The notes below the pieces were generated by a model that was not told the origin of the DNA, made no database searches, and saw nothing but the letters and a program-made list of their open reading frames with translations. Both the position numbers and the translations under genes were made by a program. A DNA stretch of 64,000 nt from Ceratothoa steindachneri (Eukaryota; Arthropoda; Malacostraca; Isopoda; Cymothoidae). This document shows positions 12,545 through 25,147 of the stretch, piece after piece; the stretch's first letter is position 1; each line of letters starts with the position of its first letter. The stretch is from the NCBI GenBank assembly GCA_963969495.1, contig OZ018322.1, positions 158,378,848-158,442,847 on the forward strand. Reading direction: 5' to 3'.

Positions 12545-14940
12545 TTCGTGACTGCTTTACATAAAATGAAAAGTCAAGCTCCTCCGCCTAGCCTATCAAC
12601 TTGGTGGGGTATAGCACAGTTAGCTCATATTAGTCATCTATCTGGTCTGGTTCTTGGAAGATTGCGCAAAGAAAAGTATGCAGTACCAATAGATCATAGG
12701 GATCGCACTAGACTCTGGATATTTGGAGGAGCTGAGGAAACCTCTTTTGTTCAGTTCTTCCTTGGCTATCTCTGTTAAAGAGGCCATAATGGGTGCCTCC
12801 TCTCTCTCCTGCATCTTGGTTTATAAGTTTTTCATGCCCTATTAAGCTACAAAGGGATATGGGAACTGAGTCGAAATGATGTCTCATTTTTTACTTTCGA
12901 TCCTCATACTTGATATCATATAAGAGATGGTTAACGAACTCCATGAGTGGGCAGTTTTTTATCCAAATAAGTATTACTGGGCCTCAGGTGCTCGAGAGAG
13001 CAACGCTGTGGTGATGGACCGAACATAATGGCCATCATTCGTGAAATAAAGATCTCTTTTAACGATTTTATTTGGGTTGATGAAGCCGTTGAGTTCTTTT
13101 ATTCCCCCTTCCCTCATGCTAGACAGCTTAAATTTTATTCTTCTATCTATTTTTAAGCGCTCCGTTCGATTTTTTGTTAGGCAGATGTTACAACTGCAGT
13201 CAGAGAAAACCGATACCCCACTCCGAGTGCCATAAGTGCTGTCCGAACGATTTTACTGCGTATGAATTTCGTTGAGACAGGCCCTGATTTAGTTTTATTT
13301 TGAAAAAACATTCGCCCCTTTTTTTCGTGCATATGTGTTTTTACCCAATGATGATGCATATATTATAGTTTGAATTTGGAGCAAAAGGATTCTTGGTAAG
13401 TTCAGACAGGACCTTACTCCGTTCTCCAAAAGTTCTTTTATTTAAACCAACAGAAACTTGAAATTTTCAGAAAATGCTCTCTTTACGCTGTAGGGAGATA
13501 ACCTCTTAAAGACTTATGGAGCGGTCTTATTTGAAGCGCCCTCTGCAAGATAATTTTAAACCGCGTCACGGTTTATGTCAAAATGCCCTAGTTCCGGGTT
13601 TCTTTGACAAAATCAAGGATAGATACTTCTGCATTCGACGAGTGTACGATCATTGAAGTGGCGGTCAAGGATCGATTGATGTCTTTATAATTAATTCCAA
13701 TGCATCACATGAGTGGCTTACCTTTGTACATTAAGTTCTCTTATATTCTTCCAATGGAGTTTCTCCATTCCTTATCTTTCAGCCCATGGAGGACTGATTT
13801 GGCTACCGAATAAAATTTACGTTCCTTTTTCAGTTCAGAGCTCAATTTTAGATGGGAGTTTTACTACTCCAGTTTCGAGAGTTTTTAGTCATATATCTCG
13901 TTTTGTAACATCTCTCATATTATCCAAACCTATAACGTGAGACTCCTGCAAGTCTCCAAACCACACTGTTTAGGATTAGAAGTCTCTTGCCAGAGTTCGG
14001 TCTAATCCTCTATGACCTCTTATCAAAATTATTCAATAGCACCCGGATTATTCTGGGGTTTTTTTTTCTTGAAGCATAACTCTTCTCAACCTGGAACCAT
14101 GCAAGTGTACACAGATAGATCTATGTCTGAAGTAGTAATCGGTCTCTATGCCTTCCCTCTTGCTTAAAACAGCTGTGACGCTTTTGCATGCCGTCTCTAT
14201 TTTTCTAGCTAAAATAACTGTAATATACTGCTGGTACAAAAAATTATAGACGTTGTACAATTTGAATACACTTTTGTAGGCATATAGTTTCACGAAGTGA
14301 AATGAGTCGTCTTGATGCTATAGAAGATCTGTCTATCTTCGTCCGCAGCGTCTGTGACACACCGGTACCGCCAGTCGATAGAATGTAGGGCTAATCCTGT
14401 GCTTAGTTCCTTGGCACGTGTAGGATTCTCGGAACCAGGTCACTGATTAAGGGTTCAGGATATATGCATAACTTCAGCAACGATACCGGCTTTTCGCTTT
14501 TACGCACATTGAATACTTAGTAAAGAACAAGATAGGTATTTAAGTTGAATGGTAAAGAAGATGAGAGTTGACGCGTGGGAACATGAAGTTGCTTGTACCT
14601 ATCTCGTAATGCCTCGATCCTACTCAGCCATTCATTATATTTTGATGACTTAGAATATTATGCATATGCTCCTTGAACGCAGTGCAAGCGCGTTAAGCAC
14701 TAGTCTGAACAATCTTGTCAAATTTGTCCCAATATCGTGATGAAATGGTCATTACTGCTTGCCCCATGACCTTAAACAGATTGATTCATGCTAGGTTACG
14801 CCATAAAATTGGTAGTGATGTGAGGGCTTTGGCCTCCTCCAAACATTATTTGTTAATTATTGATAGCTTGCACCAAATGAGATCTAAAGGTTATCCACGT
14901 AGAGCGTAGCGACAACAACTTCCTGCAGCACCGAGTTAAA
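12545..14940. other. No assigned gene
   Basis: Mixed-composition sequence. Short open frames (12548-12778 plus, 13177-13359 minus, 14048-14293 minus, 14715-14909 plus) show no recognisable domain or shared repeat and are left unannotated. Confidence 0.4.
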
Positions 14941-14959
14941 GCCACTCATGCTTAGGGCA

Positions 14960-15842
14960 AAGAGTTTAACATAGAAAACACTTCCTTGCGGGCACCAGCT
15001 TCCTGTTCCATTAGGCCAGAGAGGGCTCCTCCCTTACACGTACGCGGAATCGACGATCTCGCAAAAATTCTAATATAAAGATTTGGATGCCTTCCCTTGC
15101 CCCCATCCTGTTTAGAGTCTCCATGATACCATATCGCCATGCGGTATCATCGGCCTTCTTCAGATCGATAAGGACCGTGGCGTAGTGCCGTCTACGAAGG
15201 ATGTCTTCTAAAACGGCATTTTGGTGTATGCGCAGAGCATCCAACGTGGAGTGGAACTTGCGGAAGCTGCACTGTACAGAAAGAGAGGGCTTTCGAAGCC
15301 AGAAAAAAGGCTAATCTAACATTTCCTAATTTCTCTATCAATTTCCATACGCAGGCGATTAGAGAGATTGGAAGGAATCTGGCAGGGATAGATGGATCTC
15401 TCCCCGGTTATCAAAATGCGAGTATAGTAGCGATTCTTCAGGAATCTGGGAGGATACCCTCTACCCAGATCCTGTTAAACAAATCTACCAGAAATGCCAT
15501 GCCTCGCTCACTAAGGTATCGAAGCATGGCGTACGGGACATCGTCCGGACCAGGGGCCGTGTCTACGCACGAAGGGAGAGTGCAGCGCATCTCACTCAGA
15601 GTAAATCTCTGGTTGAAGGGTTCTCTGCCTCTGGAGGTAAAGTGCAGTCGGCCGCCTTCCGCGATATCATGACACGTATTGAATGCTGGCAGGGCAGCAT
15701 TCCAGCTATAAAATGCGGAGAAAGCAGTCGCGAAGTATTCAGCCACGGACGCGGGGTCCAAGATTGCGATCCCATTTTCTTGGGGAACGGCATGGGGCTC
15801 CTTCGAGAACTTGCCCGAAATCCTTTTGACCCTATTACACAT
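14960..15842 (-). pseudogene. LINE reverse transcriptase, N-terminal half, frameshifted
   Basis: Translated minus strand from 15842 gives MCNRVKRISGKFSKEP, then FTLSEMRCTLPSCVDTAPGP and DDVPYAMLRYLSE, the entry motif of LINE RTs of the I/jockey/R1 group. After LPDS near 15440 come shifted frames with SIPARFLPISLI (usual RPISL block) and, from about 15244, TLDALRIHQNAV, ATVLIDLKKADDTAW (usual D-L-x-x-A-F-D-x-V, with Phe replaced) and FLRDRRFRVRV. The catalytic YADD segment is not present. At least two frameshifts. Confidence 0.85.
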
Positions 15843-16767
15843 CTCTGCTAAAGGGTTCTTTCCGTTACGTCAATACACGTATGCCCGCCAAGAAGAGCGG
15901 CAGGCGTGCTTTGAATTATACTAGAACCTAGTCCTAGCAAGACGAAATTCAGTGAGAGTAAAATTGTTTGGGTGTCGCCTATATCGCATGTAAGCATAAC
16001 GCTTCTGTTTGAGGTTTGAGGGCCGTCTCACACTGCTGACCACCACGTGAGTAAACGGCGTGCAAAACAGGCAGGTGTTTTAGGGATAGTAGTTAGGCCC
16101 ACGGCGATGAGGTTGCCGCAGAATAACTCAACCGTGTGTTCTACTAACCTTAGCTCATTGTTTGAGACAGAGAAATCAGTCATTTCCTGAATTGCAGAGC
16201 GAGGCCGAGCCAAGCACCACCAGGACTGGCTCTCTGGCAGTAACGTCATAGAAAATGAAGTTTAAATGGAAAAGTGATCACTACCATGGAGATCATAGAC
16301 CTCCCCCAACGCAAAATCAGGCAGCGCGTCCGGAGACCACGAGAATTAATCGAATAGTCTCTCCAAAGGAGGTGTCTACCGTTCAGATCTCCAAGCAAGA
16401 GAAAGGGTCTCGGCAACAGTGCCACAACGCAGCTGTAATCTTCCACATCGAAATTGGCTGACTCTGGAATATACGCGGAAATAACAGTATACCCCCTATC
16501 AAGGTTCAGCTCCACAGCCACTATCTGAAAGGAGGTATCTAAAGCGAAGAGAAGAACTGAGACATCATGCCGGGTGTAAACCGCACATCCCTCCGCCCGG
16601 CCCTAATCCCATGGTGCTGCGGTCACAAAACAGTTATACCCTGGGAGGGTTGGCAGGGCCACGCGCCCACCATGGTCTCCTGCAAAAAGATAGCTAGCGG
16701 GGAACAGGACGAGATGAGACTCCGCAACTCCTCTCAGTTGCCGCGCAGTCCGCGGCAATTCCATTGA
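15843..16767 (-). pseudogene. LINE apurinic-type endonuclease domain, broken
   Basis: The minus strand at 16767 begins QWNCRGLRGN, the standard start of ORF2 endonucleases in this LINE group, and hits a stop just after. Later blocks are VAVELNLDRGYTVISAYIPE (about 16515), FLLLGDLNGRHLLWRD (about 16400) with the GDLN active-site motif, and GSDHFSI (about 16275) with the SDH motif. Downstream, YRRHPNNFTLTEFRLAR matches the basic linker before the RT. Several frame changes and stops rule out function. Confidence 0.8.
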
Positions 16768-16774
16768 AGGAACA

Positions 16775-17040
16775 TGCCTTCCAGGCCTAGCTCGGAGGAG
16801 ATGCGGGGGCCCTCTTCGAAGAGAAGACCCTCACGGGAATGGCCGTACGCTTTTCAGAGGCAGAACTCGGGGTGCTTTTGGCCGGACAATGTGCTGTCGC
16901 CCTTGAGGACATATCGGGGGAGGTTGGGTTCGCAATGCGAGTCTTTTTCTCCCTCTGCCTCGAAACCATAGGCGAGTGGGTCGGCTTCGGAGACAGGGGT
17001 GCCTATTTGGCGGATCCACCGTCTCCTTGCTAGAGTCCAT
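16775..17040 (-). pseudogene. Start of LINE ORF1, decayed
   Basis: An ATG at 17040 (minus) gives MDSSKETVDPPN and a Pro/Arg-rich frame open to about 16831. The second copy at 22520 starts MDTSKEI, so the Met-Asp-x-Ser-Lys-Glu start is conserved between copies and supports real translation once. No zinc knuckles are recognisable in the short remnant. Confidence 0.5.
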
Positions 17041-17150
17041 TTTTAAATTACTGATGCTGATGGATTCCGATTTTTCTGGCCTCCCACCAAGAACAAGGTT
17101 AACTTTTTGGTGCCCTCGGCCCAGGACCCTTGTGAAGTGGTCGTTATACT
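17025..17150 (-). repeat. 5' end of the I-like LINE, copy 1
   Basis: Matches 22505-22635 in the same orientation, including CCTTGCT, GTCCATTTTTAAATTAC and GATGCTGAT blocks, across the putative 5' UTR and the first codons of ORF1. Confidence 0.8.
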
Positions 17151-17394
17151 CCAAATTTCATCATCTATGCATAAATACATGTTAGGATTACATCCTTACA
17201 TATGATCAAACTCCAACTGCACTGTTATACTATTACTAATGATGATCATGATAATAATAATATTAATTATGATAATAATATTCGTTTTAATATTTATTAT
17301 AAAAATATATGCCGAATACATCTTTTTCTGTTGAAAAAGAATTTTTAGAGTAAAAGCCTTTTTCATATGCTAATGTACCTAAAATATTTTAAAA
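17151..17394. other. No assigned gene
   Basis: AT-rich spacer with ATAAT-type low complexity near 17228-17285. Confidence 0.5.
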
Positions 17395-18731
17395 TTGAAA
17401 TTTGTTTATAGACACTGGTGGTATTTTAGGATCAAGAGATAGATTGTCGAAAAATTTAACATTGAACTATAATGCTGTTAATCCTGTGATTTGTAGTGAC
17501 CATCATTATTTACCTAAATTGATCATTAGAAACTCTCATTTCTGTTTTAGGCATTTAGGGCTTGAATCTACTTTAAACCATTTACATACGTCGAAAAGGT
17601 TTATGGATCATTAGGGCTAGACAAGCGACTAAAAGCGTAATAGAGGAATGTATCTTGTGTACTAAATACAATACTACAGTATTTACCTCTCCTCCTGCAA
17701 CAGTGTTGCCTAAAGGAAGAGTACAGTTTATGAAACCCTTTGTAAACATAGGAGTAGACTATACTGTTCATTATTTTATTAAAAATTCTTCAGATGATAA
17801 ATGTTAAATTTACATTGTAATATTTACTTTTATGAACACCAGAGCAGTTCATTTAGAGTCTATAGAAAATATGTATGTAGAGCAATTATTTTATGGCCCT
17901 TGCTAGGTTTTATACCAGATAGAGTTTACCCAGAGTCTTGTACTCTGATAATGCAAAATCATTTATTTCTAGTGCATCCTTGTTATTTAATTTAATAACT
18001 TCTGATCTTTCCTAACAAAGATTTAATAGGTATAATCTAATTAATAAGGCCATACCAGCTTATAGTCCATGGTTTGATGTCAGCTGGAAAAGGTTAATGA
18101 AAACAATTAAACAGTTCATCTATGTATAAAACCTATGGGAGATCTTGTCTTGCAGAATCCAACGTTATTAAAGCACTTACAGACATTTAGTTAGCCATAA
18201 ATAACAGCCTCTAATCATTTAACATTATCTGGTACTACATTCCCTTCTCTCAACATATCTGATGAACATCCTGATGTTAATAATGAAGAAATTAGAGGAA
18301 GTCTCATTAATTCTATTGACTTGAGAGAAGTTATCAGTAATAAATTTCAAAGGGAATGGTATAATCATTATTTGTTTTCATTAAGGGAAAAACACAAATA
18401 CTCATATTGTATAGATTCTCTGCATTTAGATAAGCATAAATTTCTTTACATTAGTTATGTAGTTATAATAAAACATTCTGTTAATCCTCGCCCGTATTGG
18501 AGTTTGGGTAAAATTATAGAGCTATTCCCAGGAGAAGATAACTCAATAAGGGTTGTAGAGGTTTTGAAATCAGATAAGAGTATTTTAGTAATATCTGTTA
18601 CTAACCTATTTCCACTGGATTTGGAAAGTAATTCTCACTTTGAAAATGTGGAAGACAACATGGGTGAAGGAGAGCAGTCTGTTCAAGCTGAAAAGAATAC
18701 TGAGGTGTCTTCAACTTCTAAGCCAATTTAG
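17395..18731 (+). pseudogene. BEL/Pao retrotransposon pol: integrase region
   Basis: Plus-strand coding blocks fit a BEL/Pao integrase. The zinc-binding H2C2 part is at about 17400-17610 (HHYLPKLIIRNSHFCFRHLG). The catalytic core starts at about 17718 with FVNIGVDYT (first Asp) and TRAVHLESIENM after an in-frame stop, and YSDNAKSFIS near 17940 carries the second Asp. Near 18075 SPWFDVSWKRLMKTIKQ holds the position normally W-x-E-R, so the third catalytic acid is now Lys. The C-terminal domain (18321-18731) is one open frame of 136 codons with RPYWSLGKIIELFPGED, the usual end of Pao proteins. Multiple frameshifts; RT, protease and LTRs were not found. Confidence 0.88.
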
Positions 18732-18884
18732 GAGCAGCCAGGTCTTTCAGTTGGAGTAGCTGCTGACCTGTTCGCAAAGAGGGACAAAAATTTGAAAATT
18801 CTCTTAAATACTGGATCGATTCAGAATTTATATAACTTCTCTTATATTTCAGGTGTGGAAGTGTATTTTGTGTATTAATCTATG

Positions 18885-18890
<6 letters not shown>

Positions 18891-18939
<49 letters not shown>
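18891..18939. repeat. (TA)n microsatellite
   Basis: TA array between the BEL and gypsy fragments, ending in TTTATATTG. Confidence 0.95.
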
Positions 18940-18945
<6 letters not shown>

Positions 18946-19319
18946 TGATGTGTGTGGTACAAATATAAACTATATAAAGGATAATTCCTTAGTCCTATAA
19001 TAACTTATCTGCTTAATAACTTAAATAAATTTCATAACCATAACTTAAATATAACTTTAATTATAATTTAAATGTTAACCATGACAGAGTACTCTAATTT
19101 AAATAATTTATATTATATATCTTTAAAATTCAATTTTTAAGTTGATAAACAATGTTTAGCAATTTATATTTGAGGAGGGGAGTTTTTGAGTAATATCAAT
19201 TATTTATATATCACTTCACCTCCTTCTTCCTCTTTAGTCATTCCTTTCCTTATACTCTCGCATTTTTTCCAATACTATATTTCCTGTTAAAATTACTAAT
19301 TCCGATAACTAACTTTTGG

Positions 19320-19960
19320 TAAATTTTCATACTCTCATCACTGATAGGGGTAACATAACTATTAATGTTCTTTTAGCCCAATCTATTACTCAATCTAATG
19401 AATCTATGATTCATATTATTTTTAAAAATAAATGCTATAAGCCTGTTAACCTCACCAAAAAACAAGCAATTGGCCATGCCTTTGATATAGATTTAGATGT
19501 CAACCATAGCCGTAAGCTTATCGCATTACCGATTCTACCAACTTAACTCTTTTAGAATTAAAATGTAGATATGAATATTGTCTCCAACACTCTATTCAAA
19601 AGTCACATGACTTCCAGGACACTCATGTTTTGGAAACACTCCTTGAGCTTATAACTAAACACAAGGATGAGATTCTTCTTTCCCGAGACCCATTAGGACG
19701 CATCAATATAGTTGTTTTCTTTGAAATTAAAATAGAACCTGGTGCAAAGCATATTTACATACCTCCCTATCGCACTCCCCATCTCAATTAAAAGTGTAGA
19801 AGGACACGTTGAGGAGATGCTTGAGCGTGGAGTCATTCAACCCTTGATTAGCCCATCGTCAGCTCCTATGATTTTATTATCAAAGAAATATAGGAACAGA
19901 CGCCCTAGCATAGACTTCTGCCTTTTAAATCAAATTACTCCCCATGATTGATTACCCCCC
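19320..19960 (+). pseudogene. Ty3/gypsy pol fragment: end of protease to start of RT
   Basis: From 19320 the plus frame reads like the protease-RT linker, with NLTKKQAIGHAFD. After a shift near 19545 come LLELITKHKDEIL, SRDPLGRINIVV and KIEPGAKHIYIPPYRTPH, the approach to gypsy RTs. A second shift leads to VEEMLERGVIQPLISPSSAP and RPSIDFCLLNQITPHD, the first RT blocks. Coding similarity ends at a run of about 12 C near 19956. The RT palm, RNase H and integrase are missing. No LTRs recognised. Confidence 0.85.
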
Positions 19961-19964
19961 CCCC

Positions 19965-20840
19965 CTCATTTCATGTGGGATTAAACGCCTATAGTTCATT
20001 TTTCATTGATACCTTGGTAAAGAAATTTTCGGCATCTGTCATTCCTGTACATACGGGAACTGTATGAAAATACAAAATAAACTATTTTCTGAAAAGTGTA
20101 GACGTTTTTGACGGTTTACTTTCCTATCTGTTCTACTTTCTCATAGTTTTGGCTAGGCTAAGTAATCTTTTTTATGCCTTAAATTTATCCTTCATTTTCT
20201 TTATTGCTCCTAATTCAATTACATATATTCCCTTAATTAGAGGAATATTCACAATGTATCTGCTTCTCCCTTAAGTTTTTATTAGCGTATTCCTTTATGC
20301 TGTTTTATTCCTGGCTTGAGTGTTCCGTGACCTTGACACTGACTCACACATTCATTCGACTCCATCCGTCTGTTCTTCTTCGCTGTAATTCCAATTTACG
20401 TCTTTCTACAAGAGTTAATTCCCTTTCTCGTCTTTTTCTAACATTTTCCGTGATTATTCGTTGATCAAAAAATAAAATTATATTGTTAACTTAGTTTCAT
20501 ATCTTCCATTTGCTTCTGTTTCGTTTGTTGTTTTTGCTAGTCCGTTCATTCTTTAGTATTCACATTCTCTGTATTTTCCAAAATATTCTTCTATTCTAGT
20601 TATAAGGCGCACTTTTATACGTATGACTCATTTTATCCGCCTTAACATTCTATTTTCTTAGCGCCTCTAACTGCCTTCTTTTATGCTTGTCCAGCACATT
20701 CAATATATTACAAATACTGATGCCTCATTTCCTCAGACGCATCCATCACTTATACCTTGCACTTCCTCTGAATAAATTTGATCTTCGGTTCATTCCCGTA
20801 GTCTGCCGTGAGATAAAGCTATCCCTGCATATCTTTTATT
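19965..20840. other. No assigned gene
   Basis: Pyrimidine-biased plus strand. It may include decayed downstream parts of the minus-strand LINE at 20.8-21.1 kb, but I could not align any frame with confidence. Confidence 0.35.
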
Positions 20841-20844
20841 TTTC

Positions 20845-21118
20845 TTTATTATTATCCCATCATCTGCAAATCCTAGACAGCTGATATTTATATCACCCAT
20901 CCCCATTCCTCCTCTGATACACTTCAATCTTTTTAGTAGTTTATCAATGAATAGATTAAAAAGTTGTGGAGACTTGGTACATACCTACCTTACTCCCATA
21001 TGATTTAACATTCATTCATTTACCACACGCTTAAAAAAGTCATCTTTACCTTATTGCTTAGATAGAAACTCTTAATTATATTCGGAATATTTATATTCCT
21101 ACCGTTTCATTTCGTCGG
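20845..21118 (-). pseudogene. LINE reverse transcriptase fragment with FADD motif
   Basis: The minus strand from 21118 reads NINIPNIIKSFYLSNKVKM, then after a one-base shift KSPQLFNLFIDKLLKRLK and INISCLGFADDGIIIKKNK. This order (G-x-x-Q-G-x-x-L-S-P-x-L-F-N block, then YADD/FADD) is RT motifs 4-5 of non-LTR elements. The expected QG before the SP is lost. Clade not determined; it differs from the CR1 and I-like LINEs in this window. Confidence 0.65.
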
Positions 21119-21476
21119 CTGTTCCACTCCAAGAGTGAAAAAATTTGTCGTTAACCACGAATCCATTTTATATTCTACTCAGCATTTTAGCGAGTATGGC
21201 GCGTTCTTTTCCCACTACGTTCTTTCGCTTTTCTTGTTTGAATATTTAGGTTATTGAATTTCTCCGTTCAAAGCGTTCGTTCACTTCGAACAACTTATAT
21301 ATATGTACTTGTTTGCTTATTATGACATTTTCCGCTAACCCCTTACGTAAAAAATACGTGTTTGTCGATTTCTTTCATGTTTTTATATCTTATTTTCTGC
21401 CTTCATTAGAAATGAGGAAAAATGTTCTAGAGGACTCTTTCTCAACCTTAACATGTGGCGGAAATCCTAGACGTAG

Positions 21477-21544
21477 CGGTTTATATGAGGGAAAATAAAC
21501 GCCAAATTCCTAGTCCTTTTTTCCTCGGCGCTATTATGTTTTAA
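21477..21544 (+). repeat. ~68 bp dispersed repeat, copy A
   Basis: Matches 28894-28961 in direct orientation: CGGTTTA..TGAGGGAAAATAAA, ATTCCTAGT, TTTTTTCCTC and GCGCTATTA.GTTTTAA. The family is unknown. Confidence 0.85.
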
Positions 21545-22500
21545 TTGATTTTAATATTCAAAATTATATGTATATATATATTTTTTTTTAAACTTAGGCC
21601 AATTATAGTCCACCTTAGAATACGTAGGGTATCAAATTTGCATTAGCGAATTTCAGATCAAACAGGAAGAAACATGTGGCATAAAGCATATGACACGATT
21701 AAATATAAATTAAAAACCAACTATTAAACTGAGATAAATAAAAATATACTTTCTAAGGTATTTCGGTCAGTTCTTTTAATGGTTCATAACACAAATCGCT
21801 AGGACCAAAAGGTCCAATGGTATTCGAGGAGAAAATTGAAAACTCGTTAATAACTCAGTATCTACATGCGGGGCTGACAGACTCGAAGCCTATACCATTA
21901 GACACTCTTCATCGAGTCTTATAAATATCTACAGTAGTGTTTAAATTATATTTTTTAGATGCTAGAGTCTAAAATAATCAATAAATTTCCCTTTGAAAAG
22001 CAACTCTATCACTGGTAGTTCGCCTTATGAAGCTGTTTTAAGTAGTATTTGGTTGATTTCTTAGCTATTGGTCATTTTTGCTATTTCGTTCGTTACATTA
22101 AGGTTAGTAGTACGTAATATGAACATTTATAAAGTATTAACAGAGATAAATGGATGTAATACGCAGATGACCAGATGAGTTCATTTTTACGCGATAATCT
22201 GTTAGTAAAAGTCCATATTGGCTCAAATAAGTTTTAGCTTAGACCCTGAAAACGAGATTTATTAATAGGGAAAGGGATACTAGAGAATGTTCCTATTAAA
22301 TGAATGGCCATTGGCTATATTTAATTATATTCAAATGCTGTCTCGTTAGTCGTTGCTGCTTCAGATTAACTAAAGTCAGTGGCCCATAAAATGTTGTGTA
22401 CTTTATATTCCAAAATTCCTAATCTATGCATAATTACACAATAATTTCATGGGTCCGAATCAGTTTTTAACCCAAGAAGAGATATTTTTTTGTGTCTTGT
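21545..22500. other. No assigned gene
   Basis: AT-rich spacer with no recognisable motif. Confidence 0.4.
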
Positions 22501-22504
22501 ATTT

Positions 22505-22635
22505 CCTTGCTGGTGTCCATTTTTAAATTACAGATGCTGATTGATTCAGATTTTTATGCCCTCCCCCCCACCCTCACGCCCAAAATGTTAGGACTTTTAC
22601 GACATCGGTCCATGCCCATCGTGAAGTGGTGACAG
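22505..22635 (-). repeat. 5' end of the I-like LINE, solo copy 2
   Basis: Diverged copy of 17025-17150 in the same orientation. The minus-strand ATG at 22520 begins MDTSKEI and the similarity stops after about six codons, so only the 5' UTR and start of ORF1 are present. Confidence 0.75.
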
Positions 22636-22639
22636 ATGA

Positions 22640-24730
22640 CCAACGTAGCCTGGAACGCCACAACATTATTAGGTTAGGTCAGGTTGTTTCACCTTTTGAA
22701 AGCCAATGTTGATTGGGATTATCTCGCATTATCTATGTCACGAACCATCGTTAAGCGGTAATAGCTAGGTCACGTGTCCTCCAAAACTGCATAAGTAAAG
22801 TTGGTTTATGTTAAGTCAGATCACATTTTGTAGATCGGCAGATATATTTAAGGTTGTGTGCCTGTAAACTACGGGTTATTTTCATTTTATAAATTTTGAA
22901 CGCCAATATTTTATTCTGGCAGTATATCTTCCATTTTTTCTTCATTATCAGGGAAGATAAAGACGACCCTCCCCCCTGCGTGTGACTAACATTTATTACC
23001 CCTTTATGACCTCACAATATTTTACGTTTCCCTCTCTACACTCTTAGTTGACTGGGCCTGCCCTAACTGGTCAGGCATACCACTATACTAAAAGCGTGCT
23101 TACGCCTGCCACATCATTAGGTGGCCCTTAAAAGTGGGATTTTCATTATCTCTAACTGTCTGTGTCTTGTTGGGAGGAAAGAAGAATCTATGTGTGTTGA
23201 GAGATATAATATCTACCTATTCTATTCATTATAGGCCTGAGCGAGTACGTACGCCGACTCAACAGCATTCACGCAAGAAAACGACATGCGGAGGGGGAGG
23301 TTATCTCACTATACTGGCTGGTTAACCTAACTTTGAACTCTACTTCAAAATGCATCGATTTGATAAAAATAAAATCAATTTTTAATATGACCCTTTTAAT
23401 ATACAACCTCCTGGCATAACCGTAGTCACCAAAATTTTACTGTCTTTTAAACACTAAAAAGCCCAAAGTAGTTTGTATAACTTTACGCAATTCTACGAGT
23501 TGTTTAAGTAAATAGGTCATATTTTTGGTCATGGTTAGGTAGAAAAAGCTTTCTTCAATAAGGTCTCTTCTATAGTCAAGGCGTGTATATTTGTAAGTTT
23601 AGCCGAAAATCGCGCCTCGAGTTAATATTAACAGGAGTCAGAACTAGTCGGATAAAATAAGTTTAACATTCCTAGTTTTTTAAAATTTGGAATTGCGGGA
23701 CTTAATTGAAAACTGATACATAAAGAGAGAATCATTTTAAGGGAGAAATACTAGAATGCCCATCACTCTACGACCAATATTTTGAGTGGCATCCACGAAA
23801 AACTAAAAAAAAAACATCTACAAAAACACATTGCTAAAACCCGTGGGTTTAAACATGGTTTTGTTAACATAGCGTATATGAGAGAGGGTGTTATTATCAA
23901 AATCAGACCAGTAGATCCGGAGATATTCGACAAAGAGTCCCTATTGGTTGGATTCGCTAGTGTGCGCCGGTTGATTTATGTGGTTTTTTTATCAGGTGTT
24001 GCATGATGACTTCCACTATGCAACACAGTGTCACTTCTCCCTTCGATATCTGAAAGAAAAGCTAACCTAGGTCAGTAAAGTATGGAGAGGACAGACAGAA
24101 GATAAAAATATTGATTAAAAAAGAACTGCCCGATCGAATTAAAACTCAGAGTGTAGTTTAAGGAGTCGCTATCCAACTTAGTTTGACCCTTCACCCACTT
24201 GGATGCCTCTTTTTGTCGATTTTATATGTGGTCAAAAAATGACCACCCCTTTTCCCCCCTATTGGAATTGTCGTAGAATGAGCCTTGGTTTTGATCACTA
24301 TACTCTATGACACCCTTTTAGTAGCGGTATGCTTTAAGGGGCGTGAGTTATTTCTATGATGAAGTAGGCTTTGTTCTAAGAGTGCTAATTCAGTAGTTTT
24401 GTTCTTAAGGAAGAGTTATTTTTAAACACATAAGGATAAGAGGAAACACCAGAATCTACCAAAATAAACATGTATTTTAAATGAAACACTTAACTATTAC
24501 AAACCAACAGTTACCACATTTCTATCTTTAGCATCAAAGATCTTTCAATGACAAAAAATAAACAAATAGGCTTCCCGTAAACATACCAATTGCCGATTAG
24601 TATTTTTTTTTATCGCGACTCCATTTGATTAGCGTTAAACATTAAATTAACGTACTCTCGTCTACAAACACATATTACCTAGGTTCAAGAACAATGGTTT
24701 CTACTCTCCTTTAAAACGTGGGACGTATTA
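22640..24730. other. No assigned gene
   Basis: Open frames at 23134-23325 and 23782-24006 (plus) show no family motif. No repeat shared with the rest of the window was found. Confidence 0.4.
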
Positions 24731-24776
24731 AACTTCTACTATCGTAATAGGAATATAAATCTTATTTTTAACTTAC

Positions 24777-25080
24777 AGGTAGGTATTAGGGATGCCGGAT
24801 GTCGGGGAGGACTTATCTCTTGCTTTAAAGTGTTGTGGCCGCTGGTTGAATTTTCGTCGAGGAGGGATTGCTTGTCGCCTGTGACGGGGGCTGATTCTTC
24901 AACGTAATTAAAGAACAGGAGCTCGTTGGGGCTGGGTTCTTCTCCTCTCACTCTTACGGAGCTTGAGATGTGAGAGTCGCTCGAGTGTGAGCGGCTTTGC
25001 TTTTCTTCAGGCTTTTCTTCAGTCGGACTTCTTTGCAGACTGAAAAGGCTTCTTCGGTATGGCACCGATATAAAGCTTGA
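24777..25080 (-). other. Candidate host exon, Ser/Glu-rich, function unknown
   Basis: The minus strand is open from just after a TAG (25083-25081) to beyond 24777. It encodes about 100 residues rich in Ser, Glu, Arg and Pro (for example SPTEEKPEEKQSRSHSSDSH), probably disordered. There is no ATG near the start. The 3' side has a perfect donor, CCT then GTAAGT (24776-24771), and an AG lies directly before 25080. An internal exon of about 304 nt is therefore possible. A TATA box and three coding-like tandem repeats lie just upstream. I do not recognise the protein, and a chance open frame in GC-richer DNA remains possible. Confidence 0.3.
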
Positions 25081-25147
25081 CTATTTAGGTAAATACGGCC
25101 CTAAAAGGGGGGATCGATTTTCTCAATCTGATCCTATCGTTTCTCAC

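Larger units (their letters stand above)
14950..17150 (-). mobile_element. I-like LINE retrotransposon, 3' truncated and decayed
   Basis: In minus orientation the order is 5' segment (17150-17041), ORF1 start (17040), endonuclease start (about 16767), endonuclease end, linker, and reverse transcriptase running out near 14950. The RT stops after the FLRDRRF block, so the catalytic YADD region and the C-terminus are absent. GC content is clearly above the surroundings. The 5' segment is duplicated at 22505-22635, which shows it belongs to a repeated element. Confidence 0.85.
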
